From the NCBI GenBank assembly GCA_014706295.1, contig JACSVZ010000007.1:43042975-43106974 (forward strand): 64,000 bases of DNA, read 5' to 3'. The notes under the pieces were generated by a model. The model worked only from the letters and a program-made list of their open reading frames with translations. It had not been told where the DNA came from and did not search any database. The position numbers were made by a program, and so were the translations under genes. This DNA is from Lycocorax pyrrhopterus obiensis (taxonomy: Eukaryota > Chordata > Aves > Passeriformes > Paradisaeidae). Below, piece by piece: positions 1 through 10,257 of the stretch (the stretch's first letter is position 1; each line of letters opens with the position of its first letter).

Positions 1-2670
1 AATTACTGTTTACTTCTCTAATCTACTCTTTGCCTTGTCCTTTGTACTGAGTAGACTGGTGAGATTTCATCTAAATGGTTGAGAAAGTGTAAATGAGCCC
101 TATTAGTATATCTTGTACTGAGTGAACAATCAACCCGACTGTCCCCCTTCACAAATGTGTGTTCAGTGTTTTGCACATCTTCAGCTGTAGAGAAAAGGCT
201 CACTCAGAATGATTGTGTTTGACTCCTGCCCTCAGACACTGGCTATTTGATGGGAATTACCCACAGGTACATGGAGTACGTGTCTAACTTGCTTGTAACA
301 CATTCTCTTCTGATGGATCAGGAGTGAGGAGGCAGTGTGGGAGAGAGTTGTTAAGTGCTTGGCTCTGACTTCCAGAAATGTAGTCAATAGAAGCCCTCTG
401 TGCTTAGGCTGGTTTCACACTGACACAAGCATAAACACTTGTAGTTAAATGTATTCAGAATAAGATCAAAGAACCAAATAATTTGGAAGGCTCCAGAGGC
501 TGTGCAATCCAACCACTAGCTCAGAGAAGGTCCAGTTAGTGCAGGCAGCTCAGGACTGTGCCTAATCAAGTTCTTAGTATTTCTAAGGATGGAGATTTCA
601 GTCTCTCTGGGCCCTTCCTAGTGTTTGACCATCCTCAAGATGAAACTTTTTTTTTTTAATAGAATGAGAATTTTTTGTATTCAGCTGTATCTGTAGCCTT
701 TCATCCTTCTGCAGAATTCTGAGAAGAATTTGGCCCTGTGTTGTCTATGTTCTTCCATTAAGTCATTAAAGAGATCAGCAAGATTTCCCTTGAATTGTCT
801 CCTCTTGAGGAAGAATGAACCCAGTTCTCTCAGCCTCTCCACACACATCACCTACCCCAGTACCCTGAGTATGGTGGTAACTCTTTGCTGGACTCACTCC
901 AGTATGCTGAAGTCATTCTTATATGCGGGGGCTCAATACTGGACAGAGCACTCCTGATGTGATCTCACAAGTGTCCATTAGGGGAAGAATCACTTCCCTT
1001 GGCCTGCTGGCTGCTTTCTTGCTAATACAGCCAAGGATGCAGCTGGCCTTTGCTGACATGGCAGGCACTGCTGACTCGTGCTCAGCTTGTCCTCTGGGAC
1101 CACAGGTCTTCTTCTGAAAAGCTGCTTTTGAGCCAGCTGGCTCCCAATGTGTACTGCTGCATGGAGTAATTTGGGTGGCTGTTTGCTTGCAGGAGTAAAG
1201 GGTCACATGGTTTGCTCGCTGAAGTACAAACACACATTGCTTCTGCGAGAGTCTCTGCTTAAAGCAGACCTTTCACTTGAGAATATGTACAAGTTGCAAT
1301 ACTGTGCTGTTTTGTCACCATTATTTTGTGCTGTGAGGACACAGATTTTACCATGTGTTTTCCAAGAATGGCTATGGCAACAAATATTTTCTCTTCAGTC
1401 TTTTACAAATAAATTCTGGCTAATCTTTATTAGGATTACTTAATGAGGCAAAATGAAGCAGAAAAGTGCTATTAATGTCAATGGAAATAGCACCAGCATT
1501 TGCCTTATGCAGTGATTTGTAAACAATGATAGCTTGACTGCTTGTACTATCTACTGCTCAGCCTCACTTTCTCAGCTGGGAGTCAGGTGCTGCAATATGC
1601 AGTGGGGGATGGGACCTGTACAGACTCCATTGCAAGTACCATTTCCCCCCGGATGGCACTAGCCAGCCCTCCTGAAAGCTTTCCTATCACTGTCCTGTAT
1701 TTCTTCCACTGGATAAAATCAGGGTGTACAGCTGGCTCAAGTCACGTAGGCACAATACAGCAGCAGCACTGGGTTTGAGTGACCGGAACCCCAGGTACTG
1801 GGAAGCAGACCTCTGGCTCACACAAAGGATTTTCATGGTATTCAAATGCTGCTTCCAGTTGCTAAGAAATTAGTGCAGTGGCTTTCGTTGTTGTACATAA
1901 GAGATTTCTTTTCTTTGTGAGGAAATATTAAATGTCATGTGCTGTGAATAATTCTCCCATGTTTATTTTTGCTGTTTGAAAAAGATGTGCTTATGTTGTA
2001 CAGATTTCCTGGATAAGGTGATCAGACAGGCAAAATTCTCAGATGTGTTTACCAGCAACATTACTTATATCTGTGGACAAAATGTTTTATGTGGACTTCC
2101 CTCAGGCTCTCAGAGAAAGAATCTGTAGGACACTTCATGTGGATCTCTTGTTTGCTTGGTTTCTCATTCAGTCGAAAGAAAGAGGCAGCTCTGTTAGGAT
2201 TATGTTCTGGTGTCTCTCTTAAGATAAGTTCAGATTGCAGTAGTGCTGAATCTAAATACTGATCTTTGTGAAATGTTGGGGGTTTTTTAATCGACACTTA
2301 TGTGGTGGTTATGTTGTGAATAGTAGAGCTTTCCATCCTTCTCCTAAAAAGGATGTGAAATGTCTTATAACAGTCCTTAAATGTGCTTTTCCTAGACTCC
2401 ACTGCATACTGTTGAGTGGTCCCTATGGTGACAGTGCTGCAGTGAAACTAAAAAGACAGCACTGAAATTCATCACTTCCGAGGACCCTGCAGTTAATTCT
2501 CTTGGTAGCCATATTACAAAAGGAGCTCTACAGTTATTAGCATGCCTTGATATTTAGCTCTATAGTTACATGCTGTGGGATGCTTAAATTTCATGACAAC
2601 CTCTTCTTGGCTTCTTAAATCTCTTCTTGGCTGACTGCTGAATAGTTCTTTTGTTTCCCTTCCTTTCCAG
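1..2670 (+). other. NRXN3: NRXN3 intron (3' part), upstream of LNS2 exon
   Basis: Intronic sequence ending in a pyrimidine tract and an AG acceptor at 2669-2670. The segment 465-1215 is an antisense CR1 remnant, listed separately. I looked for the upstream splice-site-1 microexons of alpha-neurexin and for EGF-A coding sequence and found neither. A 12-bp word, CTCTTCTTGGCT, recurs twice about 25 bp apart near 2600-2632. Otherwise nothing recognisable. Confidence 0.85.
465..1215 (-). mobile_element. CR1 LINE fragment, 3' end, antisense
   Basis: Read on the + strand, this has the characteristic reversed order of avian CR1. A GGAAGGCTCCAGAGG-like 3' terminus with AATCCAACC comes first (about 485-515). 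Then comes the block corresponding to the ORF2 C-terminus (about 700-830, with CTCTCAGCCTCTCC), then a block around 955-1035 resembling the CR1 text for 'gtctcac..gggcagaatcacctcccttgacctgctggc'. It is diverged and 5'-truncated. A T-rich insertion sits near 640-660. Short open frames inside it (730-957, 923-1117, 919-1233) are relics and not genes. The call is from recalled CR1 sequence. Confidence 0.8.
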
Positions 2671-2972
2671 CGCGAGATGAGAACATGGCCACTTTCCGTG
2701 GTTCTGAATACCTCTGCTACGACCTGTCGCAAAACCCCATCCAGAGCAGCAGCGACGAGATCACTCTCTCCTTCAAGACATGGCAGCGCAACGGGCTCAT
2801 TCTGCACACTGGCAAGTCAGCCGACTACGTGAACCTGGCCCTGAAAGACGGCGCGGTCTCCTTGGTCATTAACCTGGGGTCCGGGGCCTTTGAGGCCATT
2901 GTGGAGCCAGTCAATGGCAAGTTCAATGACAACGCGTGGCACGACGTTAAGGTGACACGCAACCTGCGGCAG
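2671..2972 (+). CDS. NRXN3: NRXN3 exon: first part of LNS2 domain
   Basis: Internal coding exon of 302 bp. It is bounded by acceptor CTTCCTTTCCAG and donor CAG|GTAATG. The first two bases finish a codon begun upstream (phase 1) and the exon ends on a codon boundary after Gln (phase 0). The product starts [18 protein letters not shown] and ends VKVTRNLRQ. It is the N-terminal half of the second laminin-neurexin-sex hormone-binding globulin (LNS) domain of alpha-neurexin, an extracellular beta-sandwich on the presynaptic membrane. The Asp of [10 protein letters not shown] corresponds by homology to a calcium ligand of LNS2. [20 protein letters not shown] and GAFEAIVEP match NRXN3; NRXN1 has EYFCYDL, KTLQRNGLMLHTG and GAFEALVEP. 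The Met at 2685 is internal, not a start. Read-through past the donor would add 35 residues before a stop at 3078-3080. Confidence 0.96.
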
Positions 2973-5900
2973 GTAATGGTGAAGGGGAGAAAACGCTGGG
3001 GAGAATTCTGTTTTGTTTTATTGGGACAGGCAGATGAGAGAGAGCAATGGAGGAATGGGGAAGCTCAATGGTATTGCTAGAGTTTCTCCGCCTATTCTGG
3101 ATCTTGGTGCCTAAAGGACGGTGAAAAAACAGTAGTTGGGAATTTATCCCTCCTGCAATATCTTTATTTCCACTTTATTAATTTTCTATTTTTTTCCCAG
3201 TTTGATTTAATAATAAAAACTTGTGACATAACTTTACTTTCATCTCCCTTTTCCTTTTTTCTTTTTCTGTTCTCCCTTTTAAATTTTATTATTTCCTTAA
3301 TTATGATTCAATCTTATCAGTAATATTCTTGTTGCATTTAATTACTGTGGGAACAGAGCCTATTTCCAACAGCCAACGCTCTACACCTCTCTCCTTTTTC
3401 TTTCAGTTTTGTTAATTGGTTTAACCATTGCCATGATGTCACAATTCTAATTCTGAAAGTCTTTTGTTTTTCTTTTCCTTTTCTTTTGTGTGTGCATATG
3501 AGTGTGCAGGTGTGCAGGCTGGTGGGTATGTGTGTAATTATTTTAACTTTATAGCTTTGGAATTAATTGGCTGGAGTCTCTCTGAGTCTTCTTGATTCTC
3601 TGTTCTTCTTTTCTTCTTTTTGATTTTTCCCCTTCTTTCTATAATGAGATTCTACTTTATTTCTTGTCTCTGCCTTGAGACTCTTCTGTTGGCTGTGAGG
3701 ACTGGAAAAGTGGAAGGATCAAAAAACCCCAAGCAAACTCAGATCAATCCAGCACCCTACAATTCTACTTTGGAAAAGTTTTTCTGATTTTACCACTGTA
3801 ATTTTGCACATCTACATGCTGCTTTTCCTAGCAGACAACTGTATCAGGTGACGTATTTGGTTGTAGGCTAGCCTTAAAGTCTTGAAGCCTTTCTCCTGAA
3901 ATATAAACTCAGACATAAATAGATAAGATAAAATTAAATAACTTTGCTCTGAAAGCTGGTAAATACATCAAGTCACTAAGGCCCATCCGCTGCATGATAA
4001 ATGAGGTTTACACAGTGAATAGGAGCTATTTGGCGTCTTGCTGATTGGTAGAGGAGCAGAAATAAATTGTCAACTAAGATTTAAAAATCAATTTGTGAAT
4101 ACAGTGTGACCTGTTTATTTTCTCATTAATGTCAATATTAACACAACCTTTAATAGCTTTATATAAGTTTATACAATGTAATTTGTGGTAACATGTTACA
4201 GTAGCTAAGATCAAATGTGTTTGTGAGTATAGGATAATCAGTGCCAGGGATCAGAAACAGTGTCTACTAGTAGATGTCAGTGGATAATTTTTCTGTTATC
4301 AGGATTTCATGTCTTTCTTTTCAATATTTGGGTGTGGGGCTGAAGATTTTTTTGTCTTTCCCACGTAAATCCCTGTACTTCTACATGCTTAGGGTGTCTG
4401 AGTCTGACAAGAAATCTGTCATCAAACTTTCATGAGGCTATGGAATTCTTACCTATGGAAAAAATAAATCTGTTTTCAATAGTTTATATGCAGATGCAAA
4501 TTTCATTTCTTATGCAGTGGATGGATCTTCATGATCCTATTTTGTTCAAGCTTTCCCATCAACAGAGTAGAGGGAGATGCACCAACTAGTCTAGGTTTGT
4601 CAGTCTGGAAAGGTCGGAATATATGGCCTTATTTGATATGGGGTTTTTTTTATTTTTAGGTAGTTTCAGAACAGCTGGTCCTTGAATATCTCAGTAGTGC
4701 TTATTGGCCATTTTAGTTAATCATACTTTTTATTTTTCATTGGGAATCAATTTCAGTGGGCAAATGTGCCTAAAGCAAAATGAATCCATGTTTCGTGCCA
4801 GGATTGGTTTGGATCTTGAAGAAGCAGAAAGTGAAGGGTCACAAACAAAACTGTGGATGGGAAGCTGTCATGGTCTTTTCTTAATATTTTAGCTAGTGAT
4901 TTTTTAATTGGTCCACAGAAGTGGACCAAGGAAATGGAAATCTGTCTATGCCTTTTCATATTTGATGAGACCAGGGCAGTACCTTCGGCCTTACTTATTA
5001 GAAAGCAGGCAGTCCCTTGCCAATTAAGCAGCATCGAAGATTTTTAATCCTCCTGATCTATTCACTGTGAATGTTTTTAAGTGATCCTGAATTCTTAAAC
5101 TTGACTGGGCAAGAGAGAGGATATTTTAATGAGAGGGATGGGTTCTTTTCAAAGAAAGGCCAGTCTTCAAATCAAATTACAATTAATTAGCAGAGGTGAT
5201 TTGGGGTCCAATTTTATAGTTAAACATGACAGAATACAGTTCAACCAATAAATATCAATAAGGCTGGACTTTTTTTAAATCATCTTTTCCCTGGATACTT
5301 GCATTTTAACTTTTTATCTGTCTCAAAATTAAGACATTGACCCAGAACCTAAAGCTGCTCAGATACTGGAATTGATGAGGCCTTGAGGCAAAGCAATAAT
5401 GATAGTCCTAAAAGTTGTCATCCATTATAATTTTGTATAACCTAAATAATTTTGTATGTAAAAGATTATTGGCTCTATGTCTTTCCTGACATAAATTCAC
5501 CTGTAATGTTGCAGTATAATATAGTTCACTGGAAAGTCTTGTTTCCAGCTGTGCTCATGTTTCCTCAAAAAAACCCATTTCAAAACCAAACAAAAAACCC
5601 CAGAGAAATACATTGCCTCTGAATGTTGAAGCTTTATAAGAAAATCAGTAGCCTCTTTGTAATTGGTTGAAAATATTGCACTGGAGATAAATATATTTCT
5701 CTTTAAAATGAACTTTAAAAGCAATAATTTAGAAATTCCAAGAATATTATCTAAATCTAAGCAATTCCAGCTAAAGGGACTATCAGCAGCTTCAGGACGC
5801 CATCTAATCTTTTCCTCTGCTCTTTTGGGGGCTAAGAGAAAGGGGAGGAGGATTTGCATAATTTTTTGGCTGTTTCTAGAATTAGAGTGGAACTTTAAAT

Positions 5901-7708
5901 ACTTGGACTTTTGCCCAGTACTTTTTGGAATTGTTAAATGTTTCGTAGCTAAGCTGGGAGAGTACTAAGGGCTGCTTTTTTTTAAGATCAAATGACTATC
6001 ACAGCAGTTAATCTCCTTAGAGACAAACCAAGTGAATCCACAGATTCCCTTGAGTAGTGATTGTTAATGTCAAAGTAAATCTCCTTGTTTATTTATCTTA
6101 TTATTTCAGTTAAAACTAAGCCCTCTTTCTGCCTTGTGAGAAACCTTTACTTAGAAATAGGATCATGGCTGCATTTTACTGGGGCTTTCAGAGCATGTTT
6201 GGGGCAGCGTGGTCTGGTGGGAGGAGGAGCAGAGGAGACTGAAGGTCAGACTTCCTGTGTCTGTCTTCAGGTCTGCTGCTGACACTCAGTCTCATTTTTA
6301 GCATGCTCTTCTCCATGTCCCATACTTCAACTCCCTTGTTTGTAAAAATAAATTTACTAACACGACAATTTGCTGTGAGTAAGACTTCCTTGGTGAAGAA
6401 TTCAGGAGTTTGTGCTCATTATACCCAAATACAGAGTATTATTAATTCATTCCAATTGGCAAATAACATTGGGACTTTATGCTCAATGCCACAACGTCTT
6501 CAGAAACTTACTTGCCTAGTCAATGCACAACTCTGAAGCCTGCAAGCAGATGGTTTTTACATGAGGCAGTGTAGATCTTGCTTGTGTAATTTAGGATAGT
6601 TCTTGACATCTTCAGTCACACTGGAGCAAGGACTTGGAGCTTCCACAGGTTGCCCTTCCCTATTAACACTGAAGCTGGTCACAATGCAAAATCTACTATA
6701 AAGATCTTTAGTTCCTCAACTGCTAAAAAGCAAACAAGATTCAATGTGTAGGTTCTAACAGTTGGCATCTGCATGCCTTGGGACAGGTTAAAAAAGTTCT
6801 ACTAAACCAAACTGACTGGTAAATTCTCCTAGCTCCTGTGTAATAGAGATGCAGTGTAACAGAAGGGATGCTAAATCTTGTCAATATTTGTCTTCAACCT
6901 GGACACAAGCAACACAATTCTTTCTACACAATTCCTCGACACGTTGCTCCCTACAGTAGGAGAGGTTCAATTCCTTTTTCTTGGATGACAGAAATGAGCT
7001 ACAGGCAAACAGCCAAGCACAGGCACTGTTATGCGCTCCTCCTGAAAGTCACAAATTCAGCTGTTGTAAAGAAACCTGCAGACTGGGAAACTTGGAAGGA
7101 AGACATAGAGTCTTGGACTCATCTTCATCTGCAACCTCCAGCCAAAGGAAATACTGGCCTGCTTGTGATACTCTGCAACACTGGAGGGTAGTGAAGCTTG
7201 GAAGAGGAGCTGGCATGTTGGTGGGTGGTGGAGGGTGGAAGAAGGGAGTCATGGTTGGGTTTGTGCTGAAGGGGCAAACTGTGTACTCTGTGTGTATATC
7301 TCGGAGAGTAAGGTTCTTATTTGAGGGAAGAACCTTGATGAGCATTTGAAGAGTAAGTATGGCACTGTTTTAACTTTGCTTCAGGTCTGGATAATGTATA
7401 TGAGGGTTGAAGTTAATGACTAATACCAGGGTGGGAAGAGTAGGCAGCCCCCTCTTTCTTCACAGTCTAGATGGCATGGTTCCCCATAGAGTCCTGGTCA
7501 TATTGTCCTCTTTCTCACTTTGTGTGTCTCAGGTGCCCCACGCCTTTTTTTGAAAAACTAACACTAGACCATTCATGCAATGTGTCATTTTTACTAACCA
7601 ACTAATGTACTAACACCCTAACGACTCATCTTTGCTTTTAGTTATTTTAATTAACAATCGTTCTGTTCACGATTTTTTAATTTCCTTTCTTCCCCCTTTT
7701 CCGCAAAG
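2973..7708 (+). other. NRXN3: NRXN3 intron between LNS2 exon and SS2 microexon
   Basis: 4.7 kb phase-0 intron with GT (2973) and a final AG (7707-7708). The first 700 bp is U-rich with TTTTCTTTT-type pyrimidine runs (3170-3660). The last 200 bp before the acceptor is AT- and pyrimidine-rich. I see no convincing transposon, RNA gene or additional exon. The short open frames at 5497-5859, 6868-7191, 6981-7349 and elsewhere lack splice support and recognisable protein sequence. Confidence 0.85.
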
Positions 7709-7753
7709 CACTCAGGCATTGGACACGCTATGGTAAACAAACTACATTGTCTG
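7709..7753 (+). CDS. NRXN3: NRXN3 alternative microexon, splice site 2 (SS2) insert
   Basis: 45-nt cassette exon, too short to appear as an ordinary open frame. Acceptor TTTTCCGCAAAG is followed by codons for HSGIGHAMVNKLHCL, then donor CTG|GTAGAT. It is phase 0 at both ends, so it can be included or skipped between the LNS2 exons without changing frame: NLRQ-(insert)-VTISVDG. An internal donor, ATG|GTAAAC at 7733, would give a 24-nt version encoding HSGIGHAM. Family knowledge: SS2 of neurexins carries 0, 8 or 15 inserted residues, and this arrangement predicts exactly those. The insert lies in a loop at the rim of LNS2, near the calcium site, and modulates extracellular ligand binding. The sequence match to the SS2 insert family is essentially complete. 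Confidence 0.95.
7733..7738 (+). promoter_or_regulatory. NRXN3: Internal 5' splice site for the short SS2 form
   Basis: GTAAAC immediately follows the ATG codon of HSGIGHAM. Use of this donor truncates the 45-nt exon to 24 nt and keeps the frame. The downstream donor at 7754 reads GTAGAT, so neither is a perfect consensus and competition is plausible. Inference from sequence and from the known 8/15-residue SS2 variants. Confidence 0.7.
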
Positions 7754-8140
7754 GTAGATATCATTCTTATTGTCTCTTTTTTTGGGTTTGCCGTGTGTAA
7801 CCTGCCTTTTCCTCCCCCTACCCGCTCTTTTTCCCCCTTCCTTTATACTTACTGCTTCCTTTGATTTTATTCTATTTTCATTGAAAACACTTTTTTTTCC
7901 TCCCTTCCTTTTTTTTTTTTCCTTCTTTTTGAATAGAAAAATGAGCATCAAAAGCAACTAACACAGTTCTTCTGGAAATGGGGTTTGGACATTTCTTTCA
8001 TTGTTTTCTTCAGCTCTGTCTTTAGTTCTTCTTTTCCTTTCTGGTGATAAATTGCTGAGTTTTTTGTCCCTGTTTTTGAGTTTAGATTTCTTTCTTTTGC
8101 TTTTATTTTCATTTTGCTTTTTTTCTTGGCTTTTAGTTTG

Positions 8141-8158
8141 TTTTTTTTTTTTTTTTTT
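8141..8158 (+). repeat. Poly(T) tract
   Basis: Uninterrupted run of about 18 T within a longer T-rich context. It could be a pyrimidine-tract-binding site on the pre-mRNA, or simply slippage-prone low complexity. Confidence 0.8.
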
Positions 8159-8274
8159 ACTCTGAAGGTTTCTAGATCAGAACCATTGCAGGGCCTCTAG
8201 TCCGTGGTGGTGAAGGCTCTCTTTTTGTCTCACCCTTTTGTTGTGGCAATGGCTATTATAGGCAAACTGGCCAG

Positions 8275-8371
8275 TCTCTTTCTCCTGATTTTCCCCCACT
8301 TCCCTCCCTCTGCTTCCTCTCCTCCTTCTCCCTCTTGCTCTCTCTCTCTCACTTTCTCTCTCTCTCTCTGA
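8275..8371 (+). repeat. CT-rich low-complexity tract
   Basis: Nearly pure pyrimidine stretch including CTCCTCCTTCTCC and CTCTCTCTCTCTC-type runs. It lies in the short intron after the SS2 microexon. CUCUCU and UCUU motifs are the kind bound by PTBP1/2, so a splicing role is possible but not shown. Confidence 0.7.
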
Positions 8372-8427
8372 CCTCTACCTGCGTGGCCAACAGGAGCTCA
8401 GCCGGTTGTTTGTTTCAGTACACACTC

Positions 8428-9057
8428 TGCATGGCATGTCCACGTCTGGTGACTCGCCCGTCTCCTCCTGGCCTCGATCTGTTTTCCTCCATCTTCCCTT
8501 GAAACCACTAACAACATCTAAGCAAAACACATAAAATTCACTTCCTCCTCTCCCACCCTCTCCTCCTGTCACGCTTCACCCTCCATGTGTTTGTAGTTAG
8601 AGATTTTGGGGACATTTCTGTTTGGTTTTGAGTTTTTTTGTTATTATGGAATTTGTTTGGTATTTTTATTTTTGATTGCATGCGAGTGTGAAATGGTTTT
8701 CTCTCCCTTTTTCTTCTCCTCTCTCTTTTTTGCTTTTTTCCTGTCATCTTTCTGGGCCTCAGATGTATTGGCATGACATGTCAAAGTGCAGTGTGTGCAC
8801 GCTTTGTATCTTCTTTCTTTCTTTCTTTCTCATATCCGCTTCTATCACATTTGTTGGTGTGTGGTTGATTTATTTTGATTTATTTTTTTCTTATATTTTG
8901 GTTATGGGTTGGTTTGTATTTCTTTTCTCTTTTTTTCTTTTTTTTTCCTTTTTTTTTTTGTTTGTGGGTGGTGGGTGTGTGTCTCTCCAGGTACATGGCA
9001 TGCACATCCATAATGTATTGAAAGTGAGTTCCCTCTCCCCCTGTCCCTGAATGCATG
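8428..9057 (+). promoter_or_regulatory. NRXN3: Cluster of TGCATG motifs (possible RBFOX splicing enhancer)
   Basis: Full TGCATG hexamers occur at 8428-8433, 8677-8682 and 9052-9057. Shorter GCATG words occur at 8434-8438, 8771-8775 and 8998-9002. All are in the intron 0.7-1.3 kb downstream of the SS2 microexon. RBFOX proteins bind (U)GCAUG and, when downstream of an alternative exon, usually promote its inclusion. About 0.15 hexamers would be expected by chance in 630 bp on one strand. The regulatory role is inference. Confidence 0.45.
8991..9023 (+). other. NRXN3: Candidate cryptic in-frame microexon (33 nt)
   Basis: An exceptionally long pyrimidine tract ends in TGTGTCTCTCCAG at 8990. This is followed by 33 nt open in the host frame (VHGMHIHNVLK) and a good donor, AAA|GTGAGT, at 9024. 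Being phase 0 and a multiple of three, it could splice between the SS2 insert and the next LNS2 exon without frame disruption. It does not match any neurexin insert I know, and its first codon is GTA, so the AG|GTA at 8989-8993 also resembles a donor. Treat as hypothetical. Confidence 0.2.
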
Positions 9058-9510
9058 ATCGTCAGTGTGCTGTGAGCAAAAGAAACTTAAAAATAAAAAA
9101 TACCAACCTCGTCTTCATTAGTGTTTTTTTTTTTTTACTAACAACCATAACTAACTGTAATCATTAAAATAAATTCTAATTAATCATAAAATCAGCTAAT
9201 ATGAGAAATGTCTTTCAAGGACAGTTATATTTTCTGGCCTGAATAGATGGAAAGCATCTGGATGGATAGGCTGCTGGGTAAGCCTGAGAGTGCTGATGCA
9301 CCAGAAAAGGGAGAAGCAGATGCTGAAGCATTTCTCTGTGGGAAAATCAGACCAGAAAATAGAGCTTGACTGAAATAAAAAAAATGCATACCAAATCTCA
9401 ACAAAATCCTTAATAAAACTGGCATAAAATTATAGGGGAGGTGAGTTGTTCTGTTCAGGATTGTAAGGTCATTGCTGGGATTTTCTTTGTCCATTGTGTC
9501 CCTCAAACAG

Positions 9511-9672
9511 GTGACAATCTCTGTGGATGGCATCCTTACCACCACGGGCTACACACAGGAGGACTACACCATGCTGGGCTCGGATGACTTCTTTTACGTG
9601 GGAGGGAGCCCCAGTACTGCTGATTTACCTGGGTCTCCAGTAAGCAATAACTTCATGGGCTGCCTCAAAGAG
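9511..9672 (+). CDS. NRXN3: NRXN3 exon: second part of LNS2 domain
   Basis: Internal exon of 162 bp (54 codons), phase 0 at both ends. Acceptor is CCCTCAAACAG and donor GAG|GTAACT. It encodes [20 protein letters not shown] through [10 protein letters not shown], the C-terminal strands of LNS2. The Met in DYTML aligns with a backbone calcium ligand of LNS2 in the family. The Cys of MGCLKE normally pairs with the Cys of FICEN, encoded 36 kb downstream in the next exon. Sequence is essentially invariant among neurexin paralogues, so the paralogue call comes from its neighbours. Read-through would add VTISN then stop. The Met at 9472 lies in the preceding intron and is not a start. Confidence 0.96.
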
Positions 9673-10257
9673 GTAACTATTTCAAATTAATTCTTGTCTC
9701 TGTGCTTTTGATAACGTCATCACTCTTTCCTGCCTTACACAGTCAATTCTTTCCCTGATGCTTAATTTTTTACTGATAACTGGAACAGCTCTGTAAAGGT
9801 AAACTTGTCATTCATCTGGACAGGAGGCTGGAAAACTCCTGAGCTTAAGTACAGAATCATACTTCTAGTGCTTGGATTACAGAAAAAATGCTCATGGTAG
9901 TAGGAGAAGTGTCTTCTCCAAGCTGTTAGCCCTTCAGAAGTAAGCATTACTATCCTCTAGGCACTTAGGCAATAGCCATTACAAAAAGGCAAATGGCCTT
10001 TGATTACTAAGTAGCATTTTGAGATGAAAAAATCATAATCAGAAGCTTATTTAGGATGCTTTTTAAGGTCCTGGATTTCACCTGGGAGTATAGTTAGATC
10101 TGAATTTTCCAGGAAGATACAGAAATAGAAAAAAAACAGAAAAATAAAAGTTGAAGGTAGCATAAAAAATGTAAATTTTGCAAGGAGAATGCAGCATGAG
10201 GGTGTAATGGAGGCGTGGCAGTCATGGGGCATGTGGACATGAAGTGTACTGTGTGTT
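9673..10257 (+). other. NRXN3: NRXN3 long intron, 5' portion
   Basis: Start of the 36 kb intron (GTAACT donor). Sequence is A/T-rich. Nothing recognisable besides an A-rich stretch near 10120-10150. Confidence 0.8.

Larger units (their letters stand above)
7754..9510 (+). other. NRXN3: NRXN3 intron downstream of SS2, pyrimidine-rich
   Basis: 1.76 kb phase-0 intron with extreme pyrimidine bias on the transcribed-sense strand. Examples: CT-rich tract with (CT)n at 8275-8371, poly-T near 8141-8158, TTTC repeats near 8811-8830, and T-runs near 8929-8960 and 9125-9136. It also contains the TGCATG cluster and the candidate 33-nt exon, both listed separately. About 9140-9480 is ordinary AT-rich intron. 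Acceptor is CCCTCAAACAG at 9500-9510. No transposon seen. Confidence 0.85.

Noticed and set aside
1..2670. Splice-site-1 microexons or EGF-A exon of neurexin upstream
   Set aside because: Looked for their characteristic peptides in all frames by eye and found none; they presumably lie outside the window.
8758..8785. Possible microexon after GGGCCTCAG
   Set aside because: Good acceptor, but the following sequence has no usable GT donor at an in-frame distance.
9472..9510. Met at 9472 as a start for an LNS2 fragment
   Set aside because: It precedes the AG acceptor at 9509-9510; homology begins at VTISVDG.
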